A stretch of 44,102 bases of DNA. Origin: CALAGJ01 sp964293305 (lineage in GTDB: Bacteria > Bacteroidota > Bacteroidia > Chitinophagales > Chitinophagaceae). Both the position numbers and the translations under genes were made by a program. The stretch lies in the NCBI GenBank assembly GCA_964293305.1, contig CAXYYO010000028.1, positions 1-44,102 on the forward strand, written 5' to 3'. Shown here piece after piece: positions 1 through 8,183 of this stretch (the first letter of the stretch is position 1; each line of letters starts with the position of its first letter). The notes below the pieces were generated by a model. It saw only the letters and a list, made by a program, of their open reading frames with translations. It was not told the origin of the DNA and made no database searches.

Positions 1-537
<537 letters not shown>

Positions 538-651
538 GTAAAAGATTTGATCTGACTATAATTCTCATTGAAAATTAACGTCGGATATTAATTGTGTTAC
601 GCTTGCTACCTTACTGTTTTTGAATACAAAAACTGCAATGTTGCTTTCCAT

Positions 652-664
652 CTTTCAAAGAACT
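652..664 (-). promoter_or_regulatory. boxA-like antitermination element in rRNA leader
   Basis: The minus strand reads AGTTCTTTGAAAG about 115 nt upstream of the 16S 5' end, inside the transcribed leader. It resembles the boxA motif (E. coli TGCTCTTTAACA) bound by NusB/S10 to prevent premature termination of rRNA transcripts. The match is partial and rests on motif and position only. Confidence 0.4.
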
Positions 665-760
665 TTAACTACTAAGTAGCTTTTTGTTGATGCTGTGGTT
701 TTGAGCCACTTTATAAATCCGCATCTTTTCGTGAGTGTTTGTTTCCTTTTGCAGGGGTTG

Positions 761-791
761 CAAAAGTACAAGTCTTTTTGATACAACCCAA
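761..791 (-). promoter_or_regulatory. rRNA operon promoter, proximal
   Basis: The minus strand has TTG (789-791), a 20-nt spacer and TACTTTTG (761-768). This fits the Bacteroidota primary sigma consensus TTG-N19-21-TAnnTTTG. Expected transcription start is near 754-757, giving a leader of about 215 nt. The DNA upstream (about 792-880) is very AT-rich and could act as an UP-like element. Confidence 0.8.
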
Positions 792-918
792 GAAAAATTT
801 AATTTATTTTAAAAAATATTTTTTTGATTATTTATCTAACAGATTGATATACAATTAGATAGGTATAAAGTTTTTAATATTTTTTTCAAAGAGCTACTCA
901 ATTTTGTTGAGCGGGGTG

Positions 919-948
919 CAAAGATAGGTGTGAGAATGTTCCAACCAA
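919..948 (-). promoter_or_regulatory. rRNA operon promoter, distal
   Basis: The minus strand has TTG (946-948), a 19-nt spacer and TATCTTTG (919-926). It is a second good Bacteroidota consensus promoter about 155 nt upstream of the proximal one and in the same direction. Tandem promoters are usual for rRNA operons. A short CTCAA/TTGAG inverted repeat lies just downstream of the expected start. Confidence 0.7.
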
Positions 949-999
949 ATATTTATTTACTTTTTTTTAAAATAATTTTTAAGAATCAATGATAACAGG

Positions 1000-2495
1000 G
1001 GTTTACGGCGAAATATTTATTTCTATGATATTTGATTTTAATTTAAATGATGACATAATTAGCTTAAAAAGAAGTTCAAATTCAAAATATTATTACCCCT
1101 AATGCTTATTGAAGTGAATTCTTATATGGTACATTATAAGACAGATTAAAATTTGGTTGAAATTATTTCTAGCTTTTTTTTTTATATTTCATTTATTTAA
1201 ATTTCAAATTATTTTTATTTCTACGAATTATATCTTCAAATATTAATCCTTTTGCCAAAAATTGGCCTTCAACAATATTCAAATAATTTTATTATTTACA
1301 CTTATTTAGAATTATAGATGATAAGATGATAAATATGATGCCCCCGTACATTAGATTGGTATGATTTGTAAATATTCGCTCAAGGAGATGCGATGAGCTA
1401 GTATTTCAAGTTCTTATTGATTTATATATTTTCTTATACTTTTGAGAATAAACCATGACTAATCGAATTAGTATATTTGTTCTATACATGATACTTAGTT
1501 GTGTCGGAATAATCTTTAGTAATGACTAAGAAAAATTCGGCAATTACATTTATCACATCGCCATAACTCTGGATTCAGAATTACATGAGATTTTTTTCTT
1601 AGGAATAGTTCAAAATTTCTTCACTTAAGAATCAATTACAAACTTATTTGTATATCAAAAATCTTTTAAAAGAACACAAAGTCACTTTTACTGACAAAAA
1701 AAAACTTATATCTAGATAAAATATATAATTAATGAATTCATTTTAATTGCTTATATATATTAAAGTATGGATATATTAATATGCAGGTTTTAGACAAATT
1801 GATTTTTACAAATTATATACTACAGAAAATGATGAAAAAATGAATAAACTATCATCAGGCGATTGCGATCTAAGGTACGTAATATGAAAAAAGCACAGTT
1901 AATTAATTAAGATAAGGTAGAAAATTTAATGGTTGTATATCTAGACTTTAACTATTGCCGATGAGAAGGAAAGTAATTGAATAAAAGATAAACTTAGATA
2001 TTACTAGATTGTAGACAAAAATTCATCAAATAAATTTTAGCAAATTTTTAACTAAGAATGTGTTGTTGAATTTTATATCATAAATGAACTACTGCGCACC
2101 TAGACTTTTGAGAAGAATTTTGATTTTTATTAGCTTACTATTTCTTCAGCATAAGTTTAATCTTAAACACTAATCTATATTGACATGCAATTTTTCATCA
2201 TAGTGTCAGCTTTGTCATCTGGATGGAAAGAAATTTCCTAATTTTAGAATTAGTAAGTACTAAGACATTTAAGCAGTAGAAAAAAAATGAATACCCTATT
2301 TTAAAGTAGAATTAATCAATAGGGTTTTCATTAAAAAAATGAAATCATTTAAAAAATTGCGCATTAAATTTTAAAAAATATCAAATTCAAAATTTTATAC
2401 GTCAGCTACAGAAAGAATTTGTTTTCAAAACTATAACTGATCGGATTTTATGATTATCAAAACCTGAATACTATATTATACACTTAGAAAACATG
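1000..2495. other. AT-rich gene-free island
   Basis: About 1.5 kb between the distal rRNA promoter and the rpsG terminator contains no open frame of useful length on either strand and no recognisable protein remnant. Composition is extreme: 1741-1800 has 11 G/C in 60 bases. I looked for DnaA boxes (TTATCCACA), tRNA folds and transposon ends and saw none. An inverted repeat at 2293-2325 is listed separately. The stretch may be decayed DNA, a spacer insulating the rRNA operon, or a structural or regulatory region; the sequence does not decide. Confidence 0.6.
2293..2325. repeat. Inverted repeat, possible minus-strand terminator
   Basis: Arms accctatt (2293-2300) and aatagggt (2318-2325) pair over 8 bp with a 17-nt loop. 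A further TGAA/TTCA pairing lies outside one mismatch. On the minus strand the structure is followed by a run of T residues (complement of about 2280-2288). It could be a second terminator behind rpsG, about 230 nt from its stop, or end an unrecognised transcript from the AT-rich island. Confidence 0.35.
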
Positions 2496-2499
2496 AAAT

Positions 2500-2524
2500 A
2501 AAAAAACCAACCTAAGTAGGTTGG
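2500..2524 (-). terminator. Intrinsic terminator of rpsL-rpsG
   Basis: The minus strand forms a 7-8 bp stem (CCAACCTA/TAGGTTGG, 2507-2524) followed directly by a T tract (2500-2506), 28 nt after the rpsG stop. This is a classic Rho-independent terminator and shows that transcription is not expected to continue from rpsG into a following fusA. Confidence 0.85.
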
Positions 2525-2551
2525 CTCTTGATAATATCAATTACAATATAT

Positions 2552-3019
2552 TTAAATTCTAAAGTGAGCGAATGCTTTATTAGCTTCGGCCATACGATGA
2601 ACATCTTCTTTCTTTTTGAATGCCGCACCTTCCCCTTTGCTAGCAGCTACAATTTCATTGGCTAATTTATCGGCCATTGTTCTACCATTTCTTTCTCTGC
2701 TAAAACGCACTAACCATTTTATGCTTAGTGAAATTTTTCTATCCGCACGGACTTCTGATGGAATTTGAAATGTGGCACCTCCAATACGACGACTTCTAAC
2801 TTCCACTGCTGGAGTTACATTAGCTAAAGCTTTTTTCCAGATTTCATATCCGCTTTCGTTGGTTATTTTTTCAACCTTACCCAAAGCATCATAAAAACTC
2901 TTCATGGCTACACTTTTCTTTCCTTGCCACATTACATTGTTTACAAAACGCGTTACCAATACATCATTATATACTGGATCTGGAGCGAGTGGTAATTTTT
3001 TTGCTTGCGCTTTCCGCAT
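2552..3019 (-). CDS. rpsG: 30S ribosomal protein S7
   Basis: This 155-residue protein is the primary 16S rRNA-binding protein that nucleates the 30S head and contacts tRNA in the E site. The conserved segments are visible: PDPVYNDVLVTRFVNNVMWQ near residues 13-32, the GGATFQIP beta-hairpin region, and a basic C-terminal half. Length is normal for bacterial S7. It follows rpsL by 24 nt in the same direction, as in the str operon, but a strong terminator replaces the usual downstream fusA. S7 represses its own operon in E. coli; no equivalent site was identified here. Confidence 0.98.
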   Translation of the reverse strand: MRKAQAKKLPLAPDPVYNDVLVTRFVNNVMWQGKKSVAMKSFYDALGKVEKITNESGYEIWKKALANVTPAVEVRSRRIGGATFQIPSEVRADRKISLSIKWLVRFSRERNGRTMADKLANEIVAASKGEGAAFKKKEDVHRMAEANKAFAHFRI

Positions 3020-3043
3020 GGTATGAGAATTTTTTTAAATTAT

Positions 3044-3424
3044 TTATTTCTTAGGTTTTTCCTTTTTGGTACCGTATTTACTACGACTTTTCTTACGATC
3101 TTTAACACCAGCAGTATCTAAACTTCCTCGTACGATGTGATATCGTACGCCGGGTAAATCCTTCACACGACCACCTCTAATCAAAACAATTGAATGTTCT
3201 TGTAGATTGTGACCTTCCCCAGGTATATATGCAATAACTTCAATCTTATTTGTAAGTCGAACTTTGGCAACCTTACGAAGGGCTGAATTCGGCTTTTTAG
3301 GTGTAGTGGTGTACACACGTGTACATACACCTCTACGCTGTGGACATGCATCCAAGGCTCTGGATTTGCTCTTAGCCCGGATAATTTCCCGACCTTTTCT
3401 AACTAACTGCTGTATTGTAGGCAT
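3044..3424 (-). CDS. rpsL: 30S ribosomal protein S12
   Basis: This 126-residue protein belongs to the decoding centre of the small subunit. The near-invariant TTTPKKPNSALRKV segment (lysine equivalent to E. coli K42/K43) and GGRVKDLPGVRYH (K87/K88, with the Asp that can be methylthiolated) are intact. By knowledge of the family this is the streptomycin-sensitive form, without the common K43 or K88 substitutions. The basic C-terminal tail (SRSKYGTKKEKPKK) is typical. It is the first gene of a two-gene unit with rpsG, driven by a consensus promoter about 25 nt upstream of the ATG. Confidence 0.98.
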   Translation of the reverse strand: MPTIQQLVRKGREIIRAKSKSRALDACPQRRGVCTRVYTTTPKKPNSALRKVAKVRLTNKIEVIAYIPGEGHNLQEHSIVLIRGGRVKDLPGVRYHIVRGSLDTAGVKDRKKSRSKYGTKKEKPKK

Positions 3425-3449
3425 TCTATCCCATCATTTTTTAGGACGG

Positions 3450-3479
3450 CAAAAGTATGGCCATATAACATACAAACAA
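3450..3479 (-). promoter_or_regulatory. rpsL-rpsG promoter
   Basis: The minus strand has TTG (3477-3479), a 19-nt spacer and TACTTTTG (3450-3457). The -7 box is identical to that of the proximal rRNA promoter. The predicted start leaves a leader of only about 20 nt before the rpsL ATG. Confidence 0.8.
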
Positions 3480-3679
3480 AATGAATTATTGAATTTTTCA
3501 TTCTTTTCAACACAAATATACCAAATTCATGGGAAATTAGCCCTGTATTGCGGGTATTTATACGATACATGACTGATATAACAAATCTTTTCTATGAAAT
3601 CTATCAAATAAAAAAATTAATTCCCTTGAGGATGAATCATTTCATACTAAAATATATGATCATTCAAGCCATCCAACCC

Positions 3680-3687
3680 TACATTTG
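3680..3687 (+). promoter_or_regulatory. -7 box upstream of the PD40 gene
   Basis: TACATTTG matches TAnnTTTG and ends 16 nt before the ATG at 3704, so the leader would be only about 10 nt. No TTG at the ideal distance was found, so this is a partial promoter match. Confidence 0.4.
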
Positions 3688-3703
3688 CAAATTCAAAAAA
3701 TAA

Positions 3704-4774
3704 ATGAAAAAATATTTATCTCTTTTTGTATTTGGTTTTATAAGTACAAATCTCCATTCGCAACAGATTACTTCAGATTCTGTGCACTATTCTGCAGAAA
3801 TTCATTTTGAGCATTTACAACAGCTCACATTTGGTGGTGATAATGCAGAAGCGTATTTCAATTTTTCAGGTACCCATATTATTTTTCAACGTACAAATTC
3901 AAAAGACAATCTTCTTTGTGATCAAATGTTCATAGGAAAATTGCCTAGTTATGGAGAACCGTTTAAATATAAAATGATAAGTACCGGAAAAGGTCGTACA
4001 ACATGTGGTGCATTTACAAAAGACGGTGCACATGTCATTTATGCCAGCACTCATTTATCGTCAGATAGCTGCCCCCCAGTTCCTGATAGAAAAAAATATG
4101 GCAACAGATACATCTGGCCACTCTATGAGAGCTATGATATTTTTATGGCAGATACAAATGGCATTATAGTAAAACAACTTACAAACAGTAAAGGTTATGA
4201 TGCTGAGGCAACTATTAGCCCCGATGGTAACAAAATGATTTATACCAGTGATAAAGACGGGGATATTGAATTGTATATAATGAATTTAAAAACTGGTCAG
4301 GAGAAAAGGATAACACACACTCTTGGTTATGATGGCGGAGCATGGTTTAGCCCTAATGGTAAAAAAATAATATGGCGTGCATCCCGCCCAAAAACTGATA
4401 GTGCTATTTCTGAATACAAAAACTTTCTTGCCGAGCATTTGGTAGCACCAACTAATATGGAAGTATTTACTGCAAAAGCTAATGGCAAAAAAATAAAACA
4501 AGTTACTGCTTTGGGTAAAGCCAATTGGGCCCCAGTTTTTATGCCTGATGGTAAGCGAATTTTATTTGCCAGCAATCATGAATACAGCAAGGGATACCCA
4601 TTTAATATGTATGTATTAAACCCAAATGGCAAGTTGGTAAAAATTAGTAGAGATAAAGGTTTTGATGCCTTCCCAATGTTTTCAGCTGATGGCAAAAAAA
4701 TCATTTTTTGTAGCAATAGAAACAATGGCGGCACAAGAGACACTAATATTTTTATAGCAGATTGGATAGAATAA
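3704..4774 (+). CDS. Secreted TolB/PD40-type beta-propeller protein
   Basis: The protein has 356 residues. It begins with a signal peptide (MKKYLSLFVFGFISTNLHSQ, probable cleavage near residue 19-20). Six PD40/WD40-like blades follow, each with the pattern F/I-S-x-D/N-G-x-x-I-x-(Y/F/W): FNFSGTHIIFQ, FTKDGAHVIYAS, ISPDGNKMIYTS, FSPNGKKIIWRA, FMPDGKRILFAS and FSADGKKIIFCS. This is the C-terminal propeller fold of TolB, here without the TolB N-terminal domain. No catalytic residues are evident, so a binding or scaffold role in the periplasm or at the surface is inferred. The rhodanese gene starts 4 nt after the stop, suggesting co-transcription. Confidence 0.85.
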   Translation: MKKYLSLFVFGFISTNLHSQQITSDSVHYSAEIHFEHLQQLTFGGDNAEAYFNFSGTHIIFQRTNSKDNLLCDQMFIGKLPSYGEPFKYKMISTGKGRTTCGAFTKDGAHVIYASTHLSSDSCPPVPDRKKYGNRYIWPLYESYDIFMADTNGIIVKQLTNSKGYDAEATISPDGNKMIYTSDKDGDIELYIMNLKTGQEKRITHTLGYDGGAWFSPNGKKIIWRASRPKTDSAISEYKNFLAEHLVAPTNMEVFTAKANGKKIKQVTALGKANWAPVFMPDGKRILFASNHEYSKGYPFNMYVLNPNGKLVKISRDKGFDAFPMFSADGKKIIFCSNRNNGGTRDTNIFIADWIE

Positions 4775-4778
4775 AAAA

Positions 4779-5072
4779 ATGGCATCAAAAAAAACAAAAC
4801 AGGATTTACTCCTTTGCTTATCATCTTCGGATACTGCAATAATCGACATACGAACTTTTGAGGAATATGAAAATTGTCATATTCAAGGCTCAATAAATAT
4901 GGAAGCTTCGACCCTTATGAATAGTTTGGTAGAATTGACCAAATACGAAACAATAATATGTGTATGTAATCACGGCCATAAAAGAAGCCAGCAAGCAGCT
5001 GATAATTTAACTTCCTTAGGGCTTTCCAATATCTATTATCTGGAAGGAGGTGTAGAGGGTTGGTTTAAATAA
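4779..5072 (+). CDS. Single-domain rhodanese (sulfurtransferase)
   Basis: This 97-residue protein is one rhodanese domain. The N-terminal IDIRTFEEYENCHIQGSIN (residues 22-40) is the usual D-x-R-x-x-x-E-[YF]-x-x-G-H-I-x-G-[AS] motif. The active loop is C63-N-H-G-H-K-R-S, with C63 the presumed persulfide cysteine; its C-x-H-G form resembles GlpE. YYLEGGVEGW (86-95) is the conserved C-terminal motif. It has no signal peptide and is expected in the cytoplasm, whereas the protein encoded 4 nt upstream is exported. The physiological sulfur donor and acceptor cannot be told from sequence. Confidence 0.92.
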   Translation: MASKKTKQDLLLCLSSSDTAIIDIRTFEEYENCHIQGSINMEASTLMNSLVELTKYETIICVCNHGHKRSQQAADNLTSLGLSNIYYLEGGVEGWFK

Positions 5073-5099
5073 ATAATTCCGGTCTGAATTGGTATTACA

Positions 5100-5130
5100 T
5101 GAAGTATTAGGCAATTATTTCAATACTTCA
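5100..5130 (+). terminator. Hairpin downstream of the rhodanese gene
   Basis: A 9-bp perfect stem (TGAAGTATT 5100-5108, AATACTTCA 5122-5130) with a 13-nt loop lies 28 nt after the rhodanese stop. No clear T run follows, so termination at this site is uncertain. Confidence 0.4.
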
Positions 5131-5355
5131 CTGTAAAAAGATGCATTTATTATAACTTAGCAAAGGGCAAATTTTTAATTCTTTTTTTTTAGCTATCTTA
5201 AAAATAAAACCACTTAAACTCAAAAAGCATTTGGGTATAATCTTTTAGTTCTAAATAGCTCCCTTAGTCTTCATAAAAATAAACCGCAAACCCTTATTTG
5301 TATAGTCTTTATACTTTTCATGGCAAAGTCAACCTCTAAACCCAAGTTAAATCAT

Positions 5356-5411
5356 GCTGTATCAATTATTTTTTAAATATTAAAAAAGGCTGATCAATAA
5401 TTTGATACAGC
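5356..5411. repeat. Inverted repeat competing with the tRNA-Ser terminator
   Basis: Arms gctgtatcaa (5356-5365) and ttgatacagc (5402-5411) are perfect 10-bp inverted copies. The right arm is also the right half of the terminator stem at 5384-5416. The two hairpins therefore cannot form at the same time. Confidence 0.6.
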
Positions 5412-5416
5412 CTTTT
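5384..5416 (-). terminator. Intrinsic terminator of tRNA-Ser, possibly bidirectional
   Basis: The outer stem aaaaggctg (5384-5392) pairs with cagcctttt (5408-5416), and the inner ATCAA/TTGAT extends it with one unpaired base. On the minus strand it starts 4 nt after the tRNA 3' end and ends in T residues. On the plus strand the stem also ends in TTTT, so it may stop rightward readthrough too. Confidence 0.75.
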
Positions 5417-5419
5417 CTG

Positions 5420-5507
5420 CGGTGAAGGAGGGATTCGAACCCTCGGTACAGTTTACCCGTACGGCAGTTTAGCAAACTGCTGATTTCAGCCACTCATCCA
5501 CCTCACC
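5420..5507 (-). tRNA. tRNA-Ser (anticodon GCU)
   Basis: The 88-nt minus-strand sequence folds as a class II tRNA. The acceptor is GGTGAGG paired with CTTCACC, with discriminator G at 5420. The anticodon arm is GCAGT-TTGCTAA-ACTGC with anticodon GCT (5471-5473), which reads AGC/AGU serine codons. A long variable arm and a T arm GAGGG-TTCGAAT-CCCTC follow. The 3' CCA is not encoded. Confidence 0.97.
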
Positions 5508-5524
5508 GGACTTGAATGAGGCTG

Positions 5525-5532
5525 CAAATATA
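5525..5532 (-). promoter_or_regulatory. -7 box of the tRNA-Ser gene
   Basis: The minus strand reads TATATTTG, matching TAnnTTTG, 17 nt upstream of the mature tRNA 5' end. A TTG lies 24 nt further upstream, slightly beyond the usual spacing. Confidence 0.5.
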
Positions 5533-6007
5533 TAAGCCTACTTTAAAATAAAAAATCAAATAGGAATATAAAGTTAATTCTTTTTTGGGAGGACCCTAAA
5601 ATTATCTTACCGATTTATTAATAATTAGTCATATTTAATAACCTAAAATCGTTGGAAAGTATGCTTTTCAATTTTTTTTTCTATTTTCTACTAAAGTTCA
5701 TACACCCGAAAGCTGGTAATACTCTTTGTCATATAGTAATGCAAAAGTAGTTTATTAGCATTTTCCCCTTCGGTGACTCCGTTTCGCTACGCTTCACTTC
5801 GTCTCCGAAGGGGAAATGTGTTGCACTTATTACTTGAACTTACAATAGTTTAAAAAAAGTCGGCAAATAATTAGCTTAAAATACTTATCAATATTGCCTT
5901 TCAACTTTTAATCACAACGTCAACTGCATCATTTGGGTTAAACATCTTTTTAACTACTTAAAAATTCTGTAGCACCAATTCCCTACATTAGCCCCACAAT
6001 TAAAAGT
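5533..6007. other. Intergenic region between tRNA-Ser and the GH65 gene
   Basis: No gene is recognisable. The notable content is the palindrome at 5762-5816. TACATTAG close to the GH65 start (about 5984-5991) resembles a -7 box but lacks the consensus TTTG. Confidence 0.5.
5762..5816. repeat. GC-rich palindromic element (REP-like)
   Basis: Perfect 12-bp arms tttccccttcgg (5762-5773) and ccgaaggggaaa (5805-5816) enclose a 31-nt loop. Three more base pairs form inside after one mismatch. It is clearly richer in GC than the AT-rich DNA around it. It is too far from any gene end to be an obvious terminator and has no T tract, so a dispersed REP-type element is the likelier reading. Confidence 0.6.
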
Positions 6008-8023
6008 ATGAAAAGAATTGTATGCTTATTAGCCATGTTTTATACTGCAATCTTGCCCTATGCACAAGATCCTTGGATAATAAAAGCCGATCAAATAAAT
6101 CCTGCAAATTATTATGGTATAACATCTGCTAATGGTATGCTGGGTATAGTAAGTAGTGCGGAGCCACTAAAAGTAAAAGAGGTAGTGCTGGCAGGCGCTT
6201 ATGATTTATATGGTCGTGGACGTGTAAGTAATTTTTTGCGCAGCTTTAATCTCCTAAATATGGGTTTGGAGATTGATGGAGTAAGAATAGACAGTAAGAC
6301 TATCCATAATTATACACAGCAGTTCGATATGCGCAATGGGGCTTTTAGTTCCTCTTTTGATGTAGCTGACAAAGCCAATGTACAAGCAACTTATTATGCC
6401 TTACGGCAAATGCCACATACAGCATTACTGACTGTAACAATAACAGCTAAAAAAAATATAAAAATAACAGGTAGTAGCATTATGGAAGCTCCGGATGCGC
6501 TTCGTGATGTACAGAATTATTATAATGAAATAGACCGACCACATACTACGATTTCTCTGCTTACCTCATCAGCAAAAAGTCCTACGGGAAAATTATTATT
6601 ATGCGCCAGTAATTCATTTTTATTTGATGAACCGCATGGAAGCGAGCCTCGTGTTATTCATGAAATGTGGGACAACAATATGCATCTGGTAAAGTTTACA
6701 AAAACAATAGCCGCTGGCAGTACATATAGTTTTTCTATTGTTGGATCTTCAGTTACTTCGGCTCATCACGATGACCCACTCAATCAAGCAGAAAGGCTTA
6801 CCATATTTGCCAAATTAGAAGGTCGTAAAAGACTCATGGATCTGCACAATAAAGCATGGGGAGAACTCTGGAAAAGTGATATCCAAATTGAGGGTGATGC
6901 ACAGGCGCAACAGGATGTAAGAAGTATGTTGTATCATTTATATTCCTTTAATAGAGCGGGCACTTCACTATCCCCTATCCCCATGGGCTTGAGTGGACTT
7001 GGATATAATGGTCATGTGTTTTGGGATACTGAATTGTGGATGTTCCCTGCATTGTTGGTTATGCATCCTGAGCTTGCACATAGCATGATGGAGTATAGAT
7101 TTGAAAGATTAGAAGCTGCTAAACGCAATGCATTTACGCTAGGTTATAAAGGTGCTATGTATCCTTGGGAGAGTGCAGAATCTGGAGTAGAAGAAACTCC
7201 CGTTTGGGCGTTGAGTGGTCCTTTTGAACATCATATTACGGCTGATGTAGCCATAGCAGCATGGGCCTATTACTGTGTAACACAGGATAAGGAATGGCTG
7301 CGAACAAAAGGATATCCCATACTAAGTGCTACTGCAGATTTTTGGTGCAGTAGGGTAGAGAGAAATGGTCCAGGTACTTTTGATATAAAAAATGTGGTAG
7401 CAGCAGATGAATGGGCGGAGAATGTAGATAATAATGCATTTACAAATGGAGCCGCTATTACTAATTTAAAGGCTGCAACTCAAGCAGCAGAAGTACTCGG
7501 CATAATGCCACCGGCAGATTGGAAACTAGTAGCTGAAAATATTCCTATACTCAAATTTCCTGATGGCACCACACGTGAACATGCTACTTATAATGGCGAA
7601 GGGATTAAACAAGGAGATGTAAATTTATTGTCTTATCCCCTCAATCTCATAACCGATGAAATGCAGATAAAACAGGATTTGGCGTACTATGAAAGTCGTG
7701 TACCTACGGAAGGTACACCAGCTATGACACAAGCCATTTTTTCTTTACTCTATGCAAGACTTGGCAATGCTGAAAAAGCTGCATTCTGGTTTAATGATGC
7801 CTATAAGCCAAACATCCTAGCACCTTTTCGAGTATTGGCAGAAACAAAAGGGGGTACTAATCCTTATTTTGCCACAGGCGCTGGAGGTATATTACAATCT
7901 GTATTAATGGGCTTTGGAGGATTAGATATTACTACCAGTGGAATTGTACAAATAAAAAGCACATTACCAACAGGATGGAAAAGTTTAAAGATTATTGCTA
8001 ATGGAAAGGAGTGGAAGAAGTAG
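6008..8023 (+). CDS. Secreted GH65 family glycoside hydrolase
   Basis: The protein has 671 residues with an N-terminal signal peptide (MKRIVCLLAMFYTAILPYAQ). The middle carries the GH65 (alpha/alpha)6-barrel signature GHVFWDTELWMFP, and the ADEWAENVDNNAFTN segment places the general acid at E468. E612, in LAETKGGTNPYFATGAGG, sits where inverting GH65 hydrolases have a general base; phosphorylases lack it and bind phosphate. Length and both positions are close to what I recall for the Flavobacterium johnsoniae kojibiose hydrolase (about 680 residues, E472/E616). Hydrolysis of an alpha-glucobiose such as kojibiose or trehalose in the periplasm is inferred; substrate is not proven. No SusCD pair lies next to it. 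Confidence 0.88.
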   Translation: MKRIVCLLAMFYTAILPYAQDPWIIKADQINPANYYGITSANGMLGIVSSAEPLKVKEVVLAGAYDLYGRGRVSNFLRSFNLLNMGLEIDGVRIDSKTIHNYTQQFDMRNGAFSSSFDVADKANVQATYYALRQMPHTALLTVTITAKKNIKITGSSIMEAPDALRDVQNYYNEIDRPHTTISLLTSSAKSPTGKLLLCASNSFLFDEPHGSEPRVIHEMWDNNMHLVKFTKTIAAGSTYSFSIVGSSVTSAHHDDPLNQAERLTIFAKLEGRKRLMDLHNKAWGELWKSDIQIEGDAQAQQDVRSMLYHLYSFNRAGTSLSPIPMGLSGLGYNGHVFWDTELWMFPALLVMHPELAHSMMEYRFERLEAAKRNAFTLGYKGAMYPWESAESGVEETPVWALSGPFEHHITADVAIAAWAYYCVTQDKEWLRTKGYPILSATADFWCSRVERNGPGTFDIKNVVAADEWAENVDNNAFTNGAAITNLKAATQAAEVLGIMPPADWKLVAENIPILKFPDGTTREHATYNGEGIKQGDVNLLSYPLNLITDEMQIKQDLAYYESRVPTEGTPAMTQAIFSLLYARLGNAEKAAFWFNDAYKPNILAPFRVLAETKGGTNPYFATGAGGILQSVLMGFGGLDITTSGIVQIKSTLPTGWKSLKIIANGKEWKK

Positions 8024-8183
8024 ATATTGAGAAAACGTGAATTAAGTCTTGCAATGGTATGCATTCCCCGTAGGGGCACACATTATTACAAAATTGTTTA
8101 GATGATTTTGATAGTATATTCAGTTGCTTTAACAAAGAAAGAGTTATAAGTTCATTTCATTAATTTCGCAAAGAATATTTACA

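Larger units (their letters stand above)
5131..5419. other. Intergenic region before tRNA-Ser
   Basis: The stretch is AT-rich and has no coding potential that I can support. Its right end holds two overlapping hairpins at 5356-5416, which are listed separately. Confidence 0.5.

Noticed and set aside
1000..2495. Chromosomal replication origin in the AT-rich island
   Set aside because: No TTATCCACA-type DnaA boxes were found, and dnaA, dnaN and other typical oriC neighbours are absent; AT-richness alone is not enough.
3264..3572. 102-codon open frame opposite rpsL and its promoter
   Set aside because: It is antisense to the highly conserved S12 gene and covers the rpsL promoter; the translation has no protein-like pattern.
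8056..8075. Short cccc-gta-gggg hairpin after the GH65 gene
   Set aside because: The stem is only 4 bp with no T tract; not enough for a terminator or repeat call.
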